From Pseudocercospora fijiensis CIRAD86 (taxonomy: Eukaryota; Ascomycota; Dothideomycetes; Mycosphaerellales; Mycosphaerellaceae): a DNA stretch of 64,000 bases. The stretch lies in the NCBI RefSeq assembly GCF_000340215.1, contig NW_006921540.1, positions 2,789,486-2,853,485 of the forward strand, given 5' to 3'. The translations under genes and the position numbers were made by a program. This document shows positions 46,001 through 57,660 of the stretch, piece after piece. Position 1 is the first letter of the stretch; each line of letters starts with the position of its first letter. The notes beneath the pieces are model-generated. The model ran no database searches. It had not been told where the DNA came from and saw nothing but the letters and a program-made list of their open reading frames with translations.

Positions 46001-47020
46001 AAGTATACTTTTATATAGGGCGGCGACTCCCTAAATAAGGTGTTTCGCTCGGCTTTATTATATCTACCTAAGCGTCTCTACGACTTTATTTTTAAGGGTA
46101 GAAATCTATTCGTAGATATAACCTCTAACGTCCTATTACGCGGAGCGATATACGCTATACCTACTAGCTCTACCGGACTAGCGTAGCAACCGCGACGCCC
46201 GTAGGGTATACTTAACTATATACCTCGAGCGTACGTTCCCGAAATCGCTAAACCGCCTACCGGTTCTACTCGAGACACTATAGAACCCGAAGACGAGCCT
46301 AACTAGTATACTCGAAACTTTACGGGTCTAGACCGCGAAGTAGGTAGCGATAGTAGCCTTCCGCGTAGGGTAGAAAGGGGTCCTAGGGCATTTATACTAG
46401 GTAACGACGAAGATAGGACGTTAGTCGATACTAGAGTCGGACGATAGCTAAGCCGGCGAGAAACTACGCTAACTATAGTACTAGCGAAAACTTCGCGCCG
46501 ACCGTTATTCGTAGAACTTCCTAGATACTAACTAGACGACTCCTTAGTCTACCTCTAGAACTTAGCCCTAGGTCCTAGTAACGCCTAATAGGTAATATAA
46601 GTTACGGCTAAAATAATACCTTCGAAGGAGATTACGTAGGCAGATCTAACTAAGGCCTCGTCGACGCTACCTACGCTAGTACCTATACCGATACCTCGTT
46701 CCGCATCTGCGGCGCGTATAATCTAATATATTTCTAAGGACACTACGCCTATTCTAGGTCCTTCGTTCTCTAGGAAGCGACTACTTAGACAACCCGTATT
46801 GCTCTCGAAGCCTATATCCCGTACTTAAGTCTCTACTCCGACCTCGACACTATACGCTCTAACGCTACCTCGCACTCTAAGGCTAGGCGATATTACTAAG
46901 GTAAAGGCTCCGGTTGTCGTATATAAACAAGAAGCTAAGATCCTTAGTATACTTTAAGACGTAGATCTCGACTTCGATATAGAAGACTTTTAGGCTACGA
47001 TTAGTAGTTATTCTCTATAA
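40037..47020 (+). pseudogene. Helitron Rep-helicase, 2,327 codons (RIP-decayed)
   Basis: One frame from ATG 40037 (MSSLSTLSSSRSKRPILTLL) to TAA 47018-47020 without indels, broken by TAG/TAA only. The N-terminal third is low complexity and probably disordered. The Helitron-like Rep domain has YFITFIANPN near 43007. Its HUH motif at 43217-43225 is now Tyr-Leu-Tyr, both CAT>TAT. The catalytic-tyrosine region KYINKYVYKG is at about 43649-43678. The PIF1-type helicase has Walker A GPGGYGKTF at 44726, then DEAA (about 44970), FAGVPVVFGGD (about 45070) and KGLPFTLKRYQ to AITINKS (45800-45880). A C-terminal disordered tail runs to 47020. It would nick and unwind DNA for rolling-circle transposition. 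Confidence 0.9.
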
Positions 47021-47242
47021 TATATATATACAAAACTTCTCTATTTGTACTAGCATTTTTTTCTCTTTAGGTATAGAGTTTAGCTACCTAAATACGGTTA
47101 GCGTAATACTACTTCTCCGAGGCACCGAGAACCTTGTTATTTAGCCGCCTATCCCCTATCTATATAAGCTAAGTTCCCGGTAGTTCTCTTAGTTATCCTC
47201 CTTTCTCTTCGGGTTCTCTACTATATTCCTAGCGCTAATACA
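47021..47242 (+). promoter_or_regulatory. Probable promoter of the second Helitron gene
   Basis: A spacer containing CTATATAAGC (about 47158-47167), a TATA box about 80 bp before the ATG, and pyrimidine-rich sequence up to the start. No coding is seen. Confidence 0.4.
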
Positions 47243-48250
47243 ATGTCGAGCCTTAATATTGTACCTAAAGTAGGAAAGGATTACGCGTAATAGTTCGTAT
47301 AAGTAGTAGTAGAAGCATATTAAAAAGGTAAAATTTAGGAGACTAGAACTACGGACTACGCGCTAGCAAAGAAAATCGTAAGCGGTAAAAGGCGAGATCT
47401 AGTATTTCGAGAGGGCTATATATATATGCTAGGAGAAGGCGTAACATAGAAGGGTACCGATAAGAGAGCGAGGCGAGCGGCGCTAGTCTATATCCTCGGT
47501 ATAGACGCTAGAAGTTGCGCTATACTAAACTGTCTCTTTCCTTCGAAATATAGAACTTACGAATCTAACCGTAGTTATTTCGAAGGGTGCCGTTATTCCT
47601 ATAACCTAGCGCTAAAGCTACTATATAGTAATTGCGCTTATAGAGGAGATCCTAGGAGCTGTACTAGCTATATAAACTGTAACCGGAAGAGAGTAGTATT
47701 ACTAGAATTCGAAGATAGCGGGCGGGCTTCGAAATCGAATACTCGACCTCTATCTATAGAGTACGAATAGGAAGAGGGCACCCTAGAACATTAAGAGACT
47801 ATCTCTACTAAGGATGCTAGCTACTAGTAGGAATACGACTTTACCCCGGAAGTGTCTTAGAAAGCGGAAGAACTTAGGAGAAGCATAAGCGAAGCATAGC
47901 TCTAGTAACTCTTCGAGTTTCTAGCGGAATTGTTATATTCTAATTCTCCTACGTTTACGACGTAGTATATTCGAGATATATATTACGAGAGTATTAGCGA
48001 GATTGCAAGCGGTTATATACGGAAAACAGATAGTAAGCGAGCTCGTATAGAAGTCGTCGTAGCAGTAGAACGGACTTAACTAGATTAGGTATACATTTTA
48101 AGACGACTATAATACGAATAGCAATAACGGCGGTAACGTACTAAGAAACGCGAGATTAAACATTGCTAGCTTCGCTAACCGATATTATAGGCCTAGTATA
48201 TATCTATTATACGGGTAGACGAGATAAAAACAGGAAGGAGAAGATTGTAA
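47243..48250 (+). pseudogene. Helitron-associated cysteine-rich protein (RIP-decayed)
   Basis: ATG 47243 (MSSLNIVPKVGKDYA) to TAA 48248-48250, 335 codons in one frame with TAG/TAA breaks. The middle part (about 47510-47690) is rich in Cys and in Tyr codons that were probably TGT or CAT: SCAILNCLFPSKYRTYESN, FEGCRYSYNLALKLLYSNC, DPRSCTSYINCNRK. That spacing suggests a zinc-binding domain, possibly of the fungal DUF3716 kind (inference). A charged C-terminal region follows. It starts with the same MSSL as the Rep-helicase and sits downstream of its own TATA-like box, so it is probably carried by the Helitron. Confidence 0.6.
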
Positions 48251-48385
48251 GTTACTTTATAGATTTTATTTTTTGCGGAGGGCTAACTAACCTCCGTAGA
48301 GTATATATATCGGTCCGCGCCCTATAGCGTAGACAGTATATCTTATCTTATTTCCTCTCGCTTTTTCTAACTTTTAACTTCTTAA

Positions 48386-48841
48386 TTAGTATATTATTCT
48401 TAGATTATCGCGTTCTTCCGAGTAGCGGCGATACAGATTCCTATAGCAAATCGATTCCTAGGTCCTATCTAGACGAAAGGAGAGCTAGCGCTAAAGTCCC
48501 GGGTAAAGTCCGATCCTAGGAGGGTAGCGTACGATTAAGCGTTTATAGTAGAGGTGCCTAGTAGCTACTAGTACTCGATAGTCTTAGCGCCTTCTTAGAG
48601 GACGACGGTATAGTTAAATATAAGGCGGCGCACTATGCCGCTAACGAAACGTGCGAAGACTTCGCCTACGACGAGCTTTAAGGGTTAGTACATCTAGCAA
48701 TATATATTTATAAACGAGACTTACTAGAGTCGCGACCCTCTTAGAGCCGGTCTTCTTAGATAGAACTCGCTTTGTAGAGCGAGGTAGAGACTCGTTAGAC
48801 GACGTACCGGCGAGATCGATTACTTCCTTACTCTTAAACAC
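48386..48841 (-). pseudogene. Possible small antisense gene in the Helitron 3' region
   Basis: ATG at 48841 (MFKSKEVIDLAGTSSNESLP) opens 66 codons free of stops (48641-48841). The frame continues through TAG to a TAA at 48386-48388, about 152 codons in all. It is basic (TKRVLSKKTGSKR) with no recognised domain. It may be real, or a reading of non-coding sequence. Confidence 0.3.
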
Positions 48842-49262
48842 TTAAGCGACTAATACTATTAGCGACGCGGTTATAAAGATTTAGCGACAATATCAAACTT
48901 ACCGGTAGCGCTCGAGATCTTGCTCGGGGTTTCTATAGAGGCTAGTATAGGGGGTAGGTATAGTATCTAGCTTAGTAAAGATAGAAAGGGAGTAGCAACG
49001 AGTCGTAGTAGTAGTAGTAGTAGTAGTAAGTAGTAGTAAGTAGAAGAAGTTATTATTAGAAAGGCGCGCGATTTATAAAGCGCGATTTGTAACGATTTCC
49101 GCCTTGTTGCCTAGCGCGGTACGGCTACAGCTGCCGTAGAATCTTCTAGAATCTAGCTTACCCTATCCTGCTCGTCGCCTTAGCCTTTACTTATAGCTCT
49201 TCGGCCTTTACTTATAGTACTTCGTCCTTTACTTATAGCTCTTCGAGCTATATAAACACTAG
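48842..49262. other. Helitron 3' terminal region
   Basis: Contains a (TAG)n/(TAGTAG)n run at about 49003-49034, then three imperfect CTTTACTTATAG(C/T)(T/A)CTTCG units (about 49189-49240). The last forms the terminal hairpin before CTAG. Confidence 0.7.
49235..49262 (+). terminator. Helitron 3' terminus, inner copy (RIP-mutated)
   Basis: Hairpin ATAGCTC / TTC loop / GAGCTAT, spacer ATAAACA, CTAG, followed by T. It matches 57633-57660 except at RIP-type changes. Confidence 0.8.
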
Positions 49263-52200
49263 TATAATATAACAACTTAACAAAAGTTAGGGCCCCTTTA
49301 GGCTTAGTACGGCTTAAAACGACCGAAAAGCCGACTCTAATTAGTCGGCGGCGAGGAACTTTAAAATTTCTCAATTCTCGAGCGGTCCGGAGGGCGTAGG
49401 AGTCGCGGTATCGACTATAACGCTCCGGCGCCGCGATAGTAGTGTTTCCGAGGCCGTCTCTATCGTTTACCCCTAATCCGGCGGCGTTTTTTGCTCGAAG
49501 CGGTATCGTTCGCGCCTAATCCGGCGGTATTTACTCGGAGCGGTAGGCTCGAAAGGCTTATCCTACGCGTTCCGGATAGTACTACTCGCTATAGGCGTTT
49601 TATAGGGTACTTATAGTAGGCGTTAGATAAGGTACTCGCTATAAATAGTTCGAATCCTATTTAACTATAGGCGTTTTAGATAGTATTTACTATAAGCGTT
49701 TCGGATAGGACTACTCGCTATAGCTATCTCGGACAGTTACCGCTATAAGCGTTTCAAATATTACTACTCGCTATAAGCGTTTTTAGTAGTATTTACTATA
49801 AGCGTTTCGGATTAGACTTGCTATAAGTATTCTAAATAGGACTTACTATAGGTATTTTAGATAGTCCTACTTGCTATAAGCGTTCTTAATAGTACTTGCT
49901 ATTTGCGTTCCGAATTAGACTTACTATACGCGTTCCGGATAAGACTTAGTATAAGCGTTTCGGATTAGAATTGCTATATAGTGCGTTCTAAATAAAACTT
50001 AGTATAGGCGTTATAGACAGTAGTACTAACTGTTAGCGCTCCGGATTAGAGTTATTAGACTTACTATACGCGTTCTAAATAGTACTTAGTATTATAAGCG
50101 TTCTGAATTAGACCTATTATAGGCGTTATAGATAATAGTTAGCTTATCCTACGCGTTCCGGATAGTACTACTCGCTATAGATATTCTATAGAGTACTCGC
50201 TATAGGCGTTATATAGGGTACTCGCTATAGATAGTTCGAATGCTATTTAACTATAGGCGTTTTAGATAGTATTTGCTATAAGCGTTCCGGATAGTACTAC
50301 TCGCTATAGGCCTTCCGGATAGTGCTTCGTATAAGTATTTAGTTTCGGATTAGACTTAGACTTACTTTATACATTCCGGATAAGACGTTCTATAAGCGTT
50401 TCGGATTAGACTTGCTATACGCCTTCCGGTTTATACTGTACTAAGCGTGTAAAATAAGGCTTGTTCTACGCGTTCCGGATAGTACTACTCGCTATAGATA
50501 TTCTATAGAGCACTCGCTATAGGCGCCCTATAGGATACTCGTAGTAGGCGTTATATAGGGTACTTACTATAGGTAGTTCGAATACTATTTCCTATAGGCG
50601 TTTGAAATAGTATTTACTATAAGCGTTTCGGATATAATACAGTACTTCTTGCTATAAGTATTCTAAATAGTACTTACTATAGGCACTTTAGGTAGTACCG
50701 CTTGCTATAAGCGTGCTTAAATTTTAATAGTACTTGCTATTAGCGTTGCGAATTAGACTTGCTATATACGTTCCGGATAGTGCTTACGCTACGCGTTCCG
50801 GATTAGACTTAGTAGAAGCGTTCCGGATTAGAATTACTATATAGCGCGTTTTAAATAAAACTTAGTATAGGCGCTATAGATAGTAGTACTAACTGTTAGC
50901 GCTCCGGATTAGACTTACTATATACGTTCCAAATAGTACTTAGGATTATAAGTGTTCTAAATTGAAATTCCTATATTTATAGAGTACTCGTAGTAGGCGT
51001 TATATAGGGTACTCGCTATAGGTAGTTCGAATACTGTTTAGCTTTAGGCGTTTTAGATAGTCTTTACTATAGGCGATCCGGATAGTACTGCTCGCTATAG
51101 ATATCTTAAATAGTTACCGCTATAAGCGTTTCGAATGTTACTACTCGCTATAAGCGTTTTTAGTAGTATTTACTATAAGCGCTTCCGATATAACTTGCTA
51201 TTAGTATTCTAAACAGTACTTACTATAGGTATTTTAGATAGTACTACTTACTATAAGCGTTCTTAGCAGTACTTCGGATTAGACTTGCTATACGCGTTCC
51301 GGTTTATATCGGACTAACTATACTAAGCGTTTAAAATAAGGCTTGTCCTACGCGTTCCGGACAGTACTACTTGCTATAGGTATTCTATAGAGTGCTCGCT
51401 ATAGGCGTTCTCTAAGGTACTCGTAGCAGGCGTTATATAGGGTACTCGCTATAGGTAGTTAAAATACTGTTTGCTATAGGCGTTTTAGATAGTGTTTGCT
51501 ATAAGCGTTCCGGATAGTACTACTTGCTATAGATATCTCGGATAATATAGTTACCGCTACAAGCGTTTCGAATATTACTACTCGCTATAAGCGCTTTTAG
51601 TAGTATTTGCTATAGGCGTTTCGGATTAGACTTGCTATACGTATTCTAAATAGCACTTGCTATAGGTACTTTAGATAGTCCTACTTGCTATAAGCGTTCT
51701 TAGTAGTACTCGCTATTAGCGTTCCGGATAGTCTTACTCTACGCGTTTCGGATAAGACTTAGTATAGGCATTTCGGATTAGAATTGCTATATAGCGCGTT
51801 TTAAATAGACCTTCGTGTTCTAAATAGTACTTAGTATTATAGGCGTTCTAAATTAGACTTTTTATAGGCGTTATAGATAATAGTTAGCTTATCCTACGCG
51901 TTCCGGATAGTGCTACTCGCTACAGATATTCTATAGAGTACTCGCTATAGGCGTTTTGTAGGGTACTCGTAGTAGGCGTTATATAAGGTACTCGCTATAA
52001 ATAGTTCGAATACTATTTAGCTATAGCCAGCCTATAGGCGTTCCAGATAGTGTTTGCTATAAGCGTTCCGGACAGTATTACAGTACTACTCGCTATAGGC
52101 CTTCCGGGTAGTACTTAATATAGGCATTTGGTTTCGGATTAGACTTAGACTTACTCTATATATTCCGGATAGGACTTTCTGTAGGTATTTTAGATTAGAC

Positions 52201-55200
52201 CCGCTATACGCGTTCCGGTTTATATAGGCCTAAATATACTAAGCGTTTAAAATAAGGCTTATCCTACGCGTTCCGGATAGTACTACTCGCTATAGGTATC
52301 CTATAGAGTACTCGCTATAGGCGTTTTATAAGGTACTCGTAGTAGGCGTTATATAGGGTACTCGCTATAAATAGTTCGAATACTATTAAACTATAGGCGT
52401 TTTAGATAGTATTTGCTATAGGCATTCCGGATAGTACTACTCGCTATAGATATCTTAGACGGTTGCCGCTATAAGCGTTTCGAATATTACTACTCGCTAT
52501 AATCGGGTTTAGTAGTATTTACTATAAGCGTTTCGGATATAACTTGCTATAAGTATTCTAAATAGTACTTACTATAGGTAATTTAATAGTACTACTTGCT
52601 ATAAGCGTTCTTAATAGTACTTGCTATTAGCGCTCCGGATTGGACTTACTATATGCAATCCGGATAGTACTACTCGCTATAAGCCTTCCGGATAGTACTT
52701 AATATAAGTATTTAGTTTCGGATTAGACTTAGATAGTTAGACTTGCTCTATACATTTCAGATAAGACTTTCTATAAGCGTTTCGGATTAGACTTGCTATA
52801 CGCGTACCGGTTTATATAGAACTAACTATACTAAGCGTTTAAAATGAGGCCTGTCCTGCGCGTTCCGGATACTACTACTGCTATAGATATACCGTATTAT
52901 ATAGAGTGCTCGCTATAGGCGTTTTATAAGGTACTTGTAGTAGGTGCTATATAGGCTACTCGCTCTAAGTAGTTCGAATGCTGTTTGCTATAGGCGTTTT
53001 AGATAGTATTTGCTATAAGCGTTCCGGATAGTACTACTCGCTATAGGCCTTCCGGGTAGTACTTAGCACAAGCACCCAGTCTTAGATTGGACTTAGACTT
53101 ACTTTATATATTCCGGACAAGACTTTCTGTAGGCGTTTTGGATTAGATTATTAGACTTGCTATACGCGTTCCGGTTTATATAGGACGAACTATACTAAGC
53201 GTTTAAAATAAGGCTTGTCCTACGCGTTCCGGACAGTACTACTCGCTATAGATATCTTAGATAGTTACCGCTATAGGCGTTTCGAGTATTACTGCTCGCT
53301 ATAGGCGTTTTTAGTAGTATTCACTATAAGCGTTTCGGATATAACTTGCTCTAAGTATTATAAATAGTACTTACTATAGGTATTTTAGAAAGTGCTACTT
53401 ACTATAAGCGTTCGTAATAGTGCTTACTATTACCGTTCTGAATTAGACCTACTATACGCGTTCCGGATAGTACTTACTCTACGCGTTCTGGATAAGACTT
53501 AGTATAAGCGTTTCGGATTAGAATTACTATATAGCGCGTTCTAAATAAAACTTAGTATAGGCGTTATAGATAGTAGTACTAACAGGTAGCGCTCCGGATT
53601 AGACTTGCTATACGCCTTCTTAATAGTACTTAGTATTGTAAGCGTTCTAAATTAGACCTATTATAGGCGTTATAGATGATAGTTAGCTTATCCTACGCGT
53701 TCCGGATAGTACTACTCGCTATAGATATTCTATAGAGTACTCGTAGTAGGCGTTATATAGGCCCTATAGGGTATTCGCTATAAATAGTTCGAATGCTATT
53801 TAACTATAGGCGTTTTAGATAGTATTTGCTATAAGCGTTCCGGATAGTACTACTCGCTATAGGCCTTCCGGATAGTGCTTAGTATAAGTATTTAGTTTCG
53901 GATTAGACTTAGTCTTACTTTATACATTCCGGATAAGACTTTCTATAAGCGTTTCGGATTAGACTTGCGTATAGTATACGCCTTCCGGTTTATATCGGAC
54001 CAACTATACTAAGCGTTTAAAATAAGGCTTGTCCTACGCGTTCTATATAGTACTACTCGCTATAGGTATTCTATAGAGTACTCGCTATAGGCGTCTTTAG
54101 TAGTATTTTCTATAGGTGTTTCGGATATAACTTGCTATAGGTATTCTAAATAGCACTTACTATAGGTATTTTAGATAGTCCTACTTGCTATAGGCGTTCT
54201 TAGTAGTACCTGCTATTAGCGCTCCGGATTAGACTTGCTATACGCGTTCCGGATAGTACTTACTAAGTTACTATTATAAACGTTCTAAATCAGACTTTCT
54301 ATAGGCGTTATAGATAGTAGTTAGCTTGTCCTACGCGTTCCGGATAGTACTACTCGCTATAGGTATTCTATAGAGTACTCGCTATAGGCGTTTTATAGGG
54401 TACTTACGGCCCCTTTAGGCTTACTACGGCTTAAAATAAGCTAAAAGCCGACTCTACTTAGCTATAGCCGAGGAACTTTAAAATTTCTTAGTTTACGAGC
54501 GGTTCGGAGATTATAGGAGTCGTAGTATATAGTTCGTAAGCGGTTCGGAGATTGTAGGAGTCGTAGTATATATCGTAAGGCTACGATAGTATTATTTCCG
54601 ATGCTATATCGGTCGTTTATACCTAATCCGGCGGTATTTGCTCGAGGCGGTATACTCGAAAGGCTTAGCCTACGCGTTTCGGATAGTACTACTCGCTATA
54701 GATATTCTATAGAGTACTCGCTATAGGCGCTTTATAAGGTACTCGCAGTAGGCGTTATATAAGGTACTCGCTATAAGTAGTTCGAATACTATTTAGTAAC
54801 TATAGGCGTTTTACATAGTATCTACTATAAGCGTTCCGGAAAGTACTACTCGCTAAAGATATCTCGGATAATTATCGCTATAAGCGTTTCGAATATTACT
54901 ACTCGCTATAAGCGTTTTTAGCAGTATTTGCTATAGGCGTTTCGGGCGTTTTGGATTAGACTTACTATAGGTATTCTAAATAGCACTTGCTATAGGTATT
55001 TTAGATAGTACTACTTGCTTTAAGCGTTCTTAGTAGTACTTACTATTAGCGTTCCGAATTAGACTTGCTATATACGTTCCGGATAGTACTTACTCTACGC
55101 GTTCCGGATAAGACTTAGTATAAGCGTTTCGGATTAGAATTGCTATATAGCGCGTTCTAAATAGAACTTAGTATAGGCGTTTTAGATAGTAGTGCTAACT

Positions 55201-57660
55201 GTTAGCGCTCTGGATTAGACTTACTATACGCGTTCCGAATAGTACTTACTATTATAAGTGCTCTAAGTTAGCCTTACTATAGGCGTTGTTAGTAACAGTT
55301 AGCTTATTCTACGCGTTCCGGATAGTACTGCTCGCTATAGATGTTCTATAGAGTACTCGCTATAGGCGTTCTATAGGGTACTCAGAGTAGGCGTTATATA
55401 GGGTACTCGCTATAGATAGTTCGAATGCTGTTTAACTATAGGCGTTTTAGATAGTACTTACTATAAGCGTTCCGGATAGTGCTGCTCGCTATAGTCTTAG
55501 CCTATAGGCCTTCCGGATAGTGCTTAATATAAGTATTTAGTTTCGGATTAGACTTAGACTTAATTTATACATTCCGGATAAGACTTTCTATAAGCGTTTT
55601 AGATTAGACTTAGTATACGCGTTCCGGTTTATATAGGACTAACTATACTAAGCGTTTAAAATAAGGCTTGTCCTATCGACTCCTACGCGTTCCGTATAGT
55701 ACTACTCGCTATAGGTGTTCTATAGAGTGCTCGCTATAGGCGTTTTATAAGGTACTCGTAGTAGGCGTTATATAGGGTGTCCGCTAAAAGTAGTTCTAAT
55801 GCTATTTACTATAGCCTATAGGCGTTTTAGATAGTATTTGCTATAGGCGTTCCGGATAGTGCTACTCGCTATAGATATCTCGGATAGTTACCGCTATAAG
55901 CGTTTCGAATAATACTACTCGCTATAAGCGTTTTTAGTAGCATTTACTATAGGCGTTTTAGATATAACTTGCTATAAGTATTCTAAATAGTACTTACTAT
56001 AGGTATTTTAGAAAGTACTACTTGCTATAGGCGTTCTTAGTAGTACTTACTATTAGCGTTCTATTTTAGACTTACTATACGCGTTTCGGATAGTACTTAC
56101 TATACGCGTTCCGGATAAGACTTAGTATAGGCGATCCGTATTAGAGTTACTATATAGCGCGTTCTAAATAAAACTTAGTATAGGCGTTATAGATAGTAGT
56201 ACTAACTGTTAGCGCTCCGGATTAGACTTACTATACGCGTTCCGAATAGTACTTAGTATTATAAGCGTTCTAAATTAGAATTCCTATAGTTGTTTTCGAT
56301 TAAAGTTGCTATAAGCGTTTTGAATTAGACTTACTATACGCCTTGTAGGCAGTACTTGCTATAAGTGTTCCGACTCGGAAAGAACTACTTACTATAGATA
56401 TTTCGAATAGTACTCGCTATAGGTATTCCGGATAGCAATTACTATAGGCGCATTCCGGAATCCGGCTCGCTATAGGCGTTTTTTAGGGCACTCGTAGTAG
56501 GCGTTATATAGGGTACTTGCTATAAATAGTTCGAATACTATTTAGCTATAGGCGTTTTAGATAGTATTTGCTATAAGCGTTCCAGATAGTACTACTCGCT
56601 TTAGGCCTTCCGGGTAGTACCTAATATAAGTATTTAGTTTCGGATTAGACTTAGACTTACTATATATATTCCGGATAAGACTTTCTATAAGCGTTTTAAA
56701 TTAGACTTGCTATACGCGTTCCGGTTTATATAGAACTAACTATACTAAGCGTTTAAAATAAGGCTTGTTCTACGCGTTCCGGATAGTACTACTCGCTATA
56801 GGTATTCTATAGAGTACTCGCTATAGGCGTTTTATAAGGTACTCGTAGTAGGCGTTATATAGGGTACTTAGCGCTCGCTATAAGGATATAACTTGCTATA
56901 AGTATTCTAAATAGTACTTACTATAGGTATTTTAGAAAGTACTACTTACTATAAGCGTTCGTAATAGTACTTACTATTACCGTTCCGAATTAGACCTACT
57001 ATACGCGTTCCGGATAGTACTTACTATACGCGTTCCGGATAAGACTTAGTATAAGCGTTTCGGATTAGAATTACTATATAGCGCGTTCTAAATAAAACTT
57101 AGTATAGGCGTTATAGATAGTAGTACTAACTATTAGCGCTCCGGATTAGACTTACTATACGCGTTCCGAATAGTACTTAGTATTATAAGCGTTCTAAATA
57201 AGAATCCCTATAAGTGTTTTAGATTAAAATTACTATAGGCGTTTTAGATTAGACTTAGTATCCGCCTTATAGGTAGTACTTACTATACGCCTTATAGGTA
57301 GTACTTACTATAAGCGTTCTAACTCGGAAAGAACTACTTACTATAGATATTTCGAATAGTACTCGCTATAGGTATTCCGGATAGTAATTACTATAGGCAT
57401 ATTCCGGAAGTAGTTACTATAGATATTTAAGACTATCTTGCTATAAGCGTTCCTAATAGTGCTCGCTATAAGCGTTTCTAAATAGTGCTTTCTAATATCT
57501 ATAACGCGTTCCGGATTAATATTACTTTTTAGGATTAGCGTTTTAGATATAACTTACTATACGCGTTTTAGATTAGGCCTACTATAGGCGTCTAGATAAG
57601 ACTTTAGCTACTCGTTGCCTTAGGCTTCTCGTGTGGCTCTTCGAGCCACATAAGCCCTAG
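49263..57660 (+). repeat. About 8 kb of degenerate satellite ending in a second Helitron 3' end
   Basis: Hundreds of units of about 20-27 bp built from CTATA(A/G)GCGTT(C/T)CGGATAGTACT and variants (GGATTAGACTTGCTATACGC, TCTATAGAGTACTCGCTATA). A block with AGACTTAGTATAAGCG, ATATAGCGCGTTCTAAAT and AACTGTTAGCGCTCCGG recurs near 49960, 50810, 51750, 53500, 55110, 56130 and 57040, giving irregular higher-order repeats. A 280-bp unique-looking header starting GGCCCCTTTAGGCTTA occurs at 49290 and again at 54409, dividing the array into about 5.1 and 3.2 kb. No coding is seen. Confidence 0.85.
57633..57660 (+). terminator. Helitron 3' terminus, outer copy (unmutated)
   Basis: Perfect hairpin GTGGCTC-TTC-GAGCCAC (57633-57649), spacer ATAAGCC, then CTAG (57657-57660) followed by T. 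This is the standard Helitron 3' architecture and the last base of the RIP-mutated domain. Confidence 0.85.

Larger units (their letters stand above)
39852..49262 (+). mobile_element. Helitron with Rep-helicase and accessory genes
   Basis: The 3' end is well supported: hairpin ATAGCTC-TTC-GAGCTAT (49235-49251), then CTAG at 49259-49262 followed by T. A second, unmutated copy of the same 3' end lies at 57633-57660. The 5' end is tentative: TCTCTACG at 39852 directly follows an A, as expected for insertion between A and T, but it abuts the Gypsy-2 duplication, so this could be coincidence. The Rep-helicase gene has a TATA-like TATAAAAG at about 39970 upstream. Confidence 0.75.

Noticed and set aside
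49290..57600. The satellite as a CRISPR-like array or as telomeric repeats.
   Set aside because: Units are adjacent and degenerate without unique spacers, and no TTAGGG-type repeat is present; the context is fungal.
1..57660. TAG/TAA-rich frames as evidence of an alternative genetic code with reassigned TAG.
   Set aside because: CpA and TpG are depleted in non-coding parts too, LTR pairs differ by transitions only, and the unmutated gene at 59177-60421 uses a normal code; RIP explains the stops.
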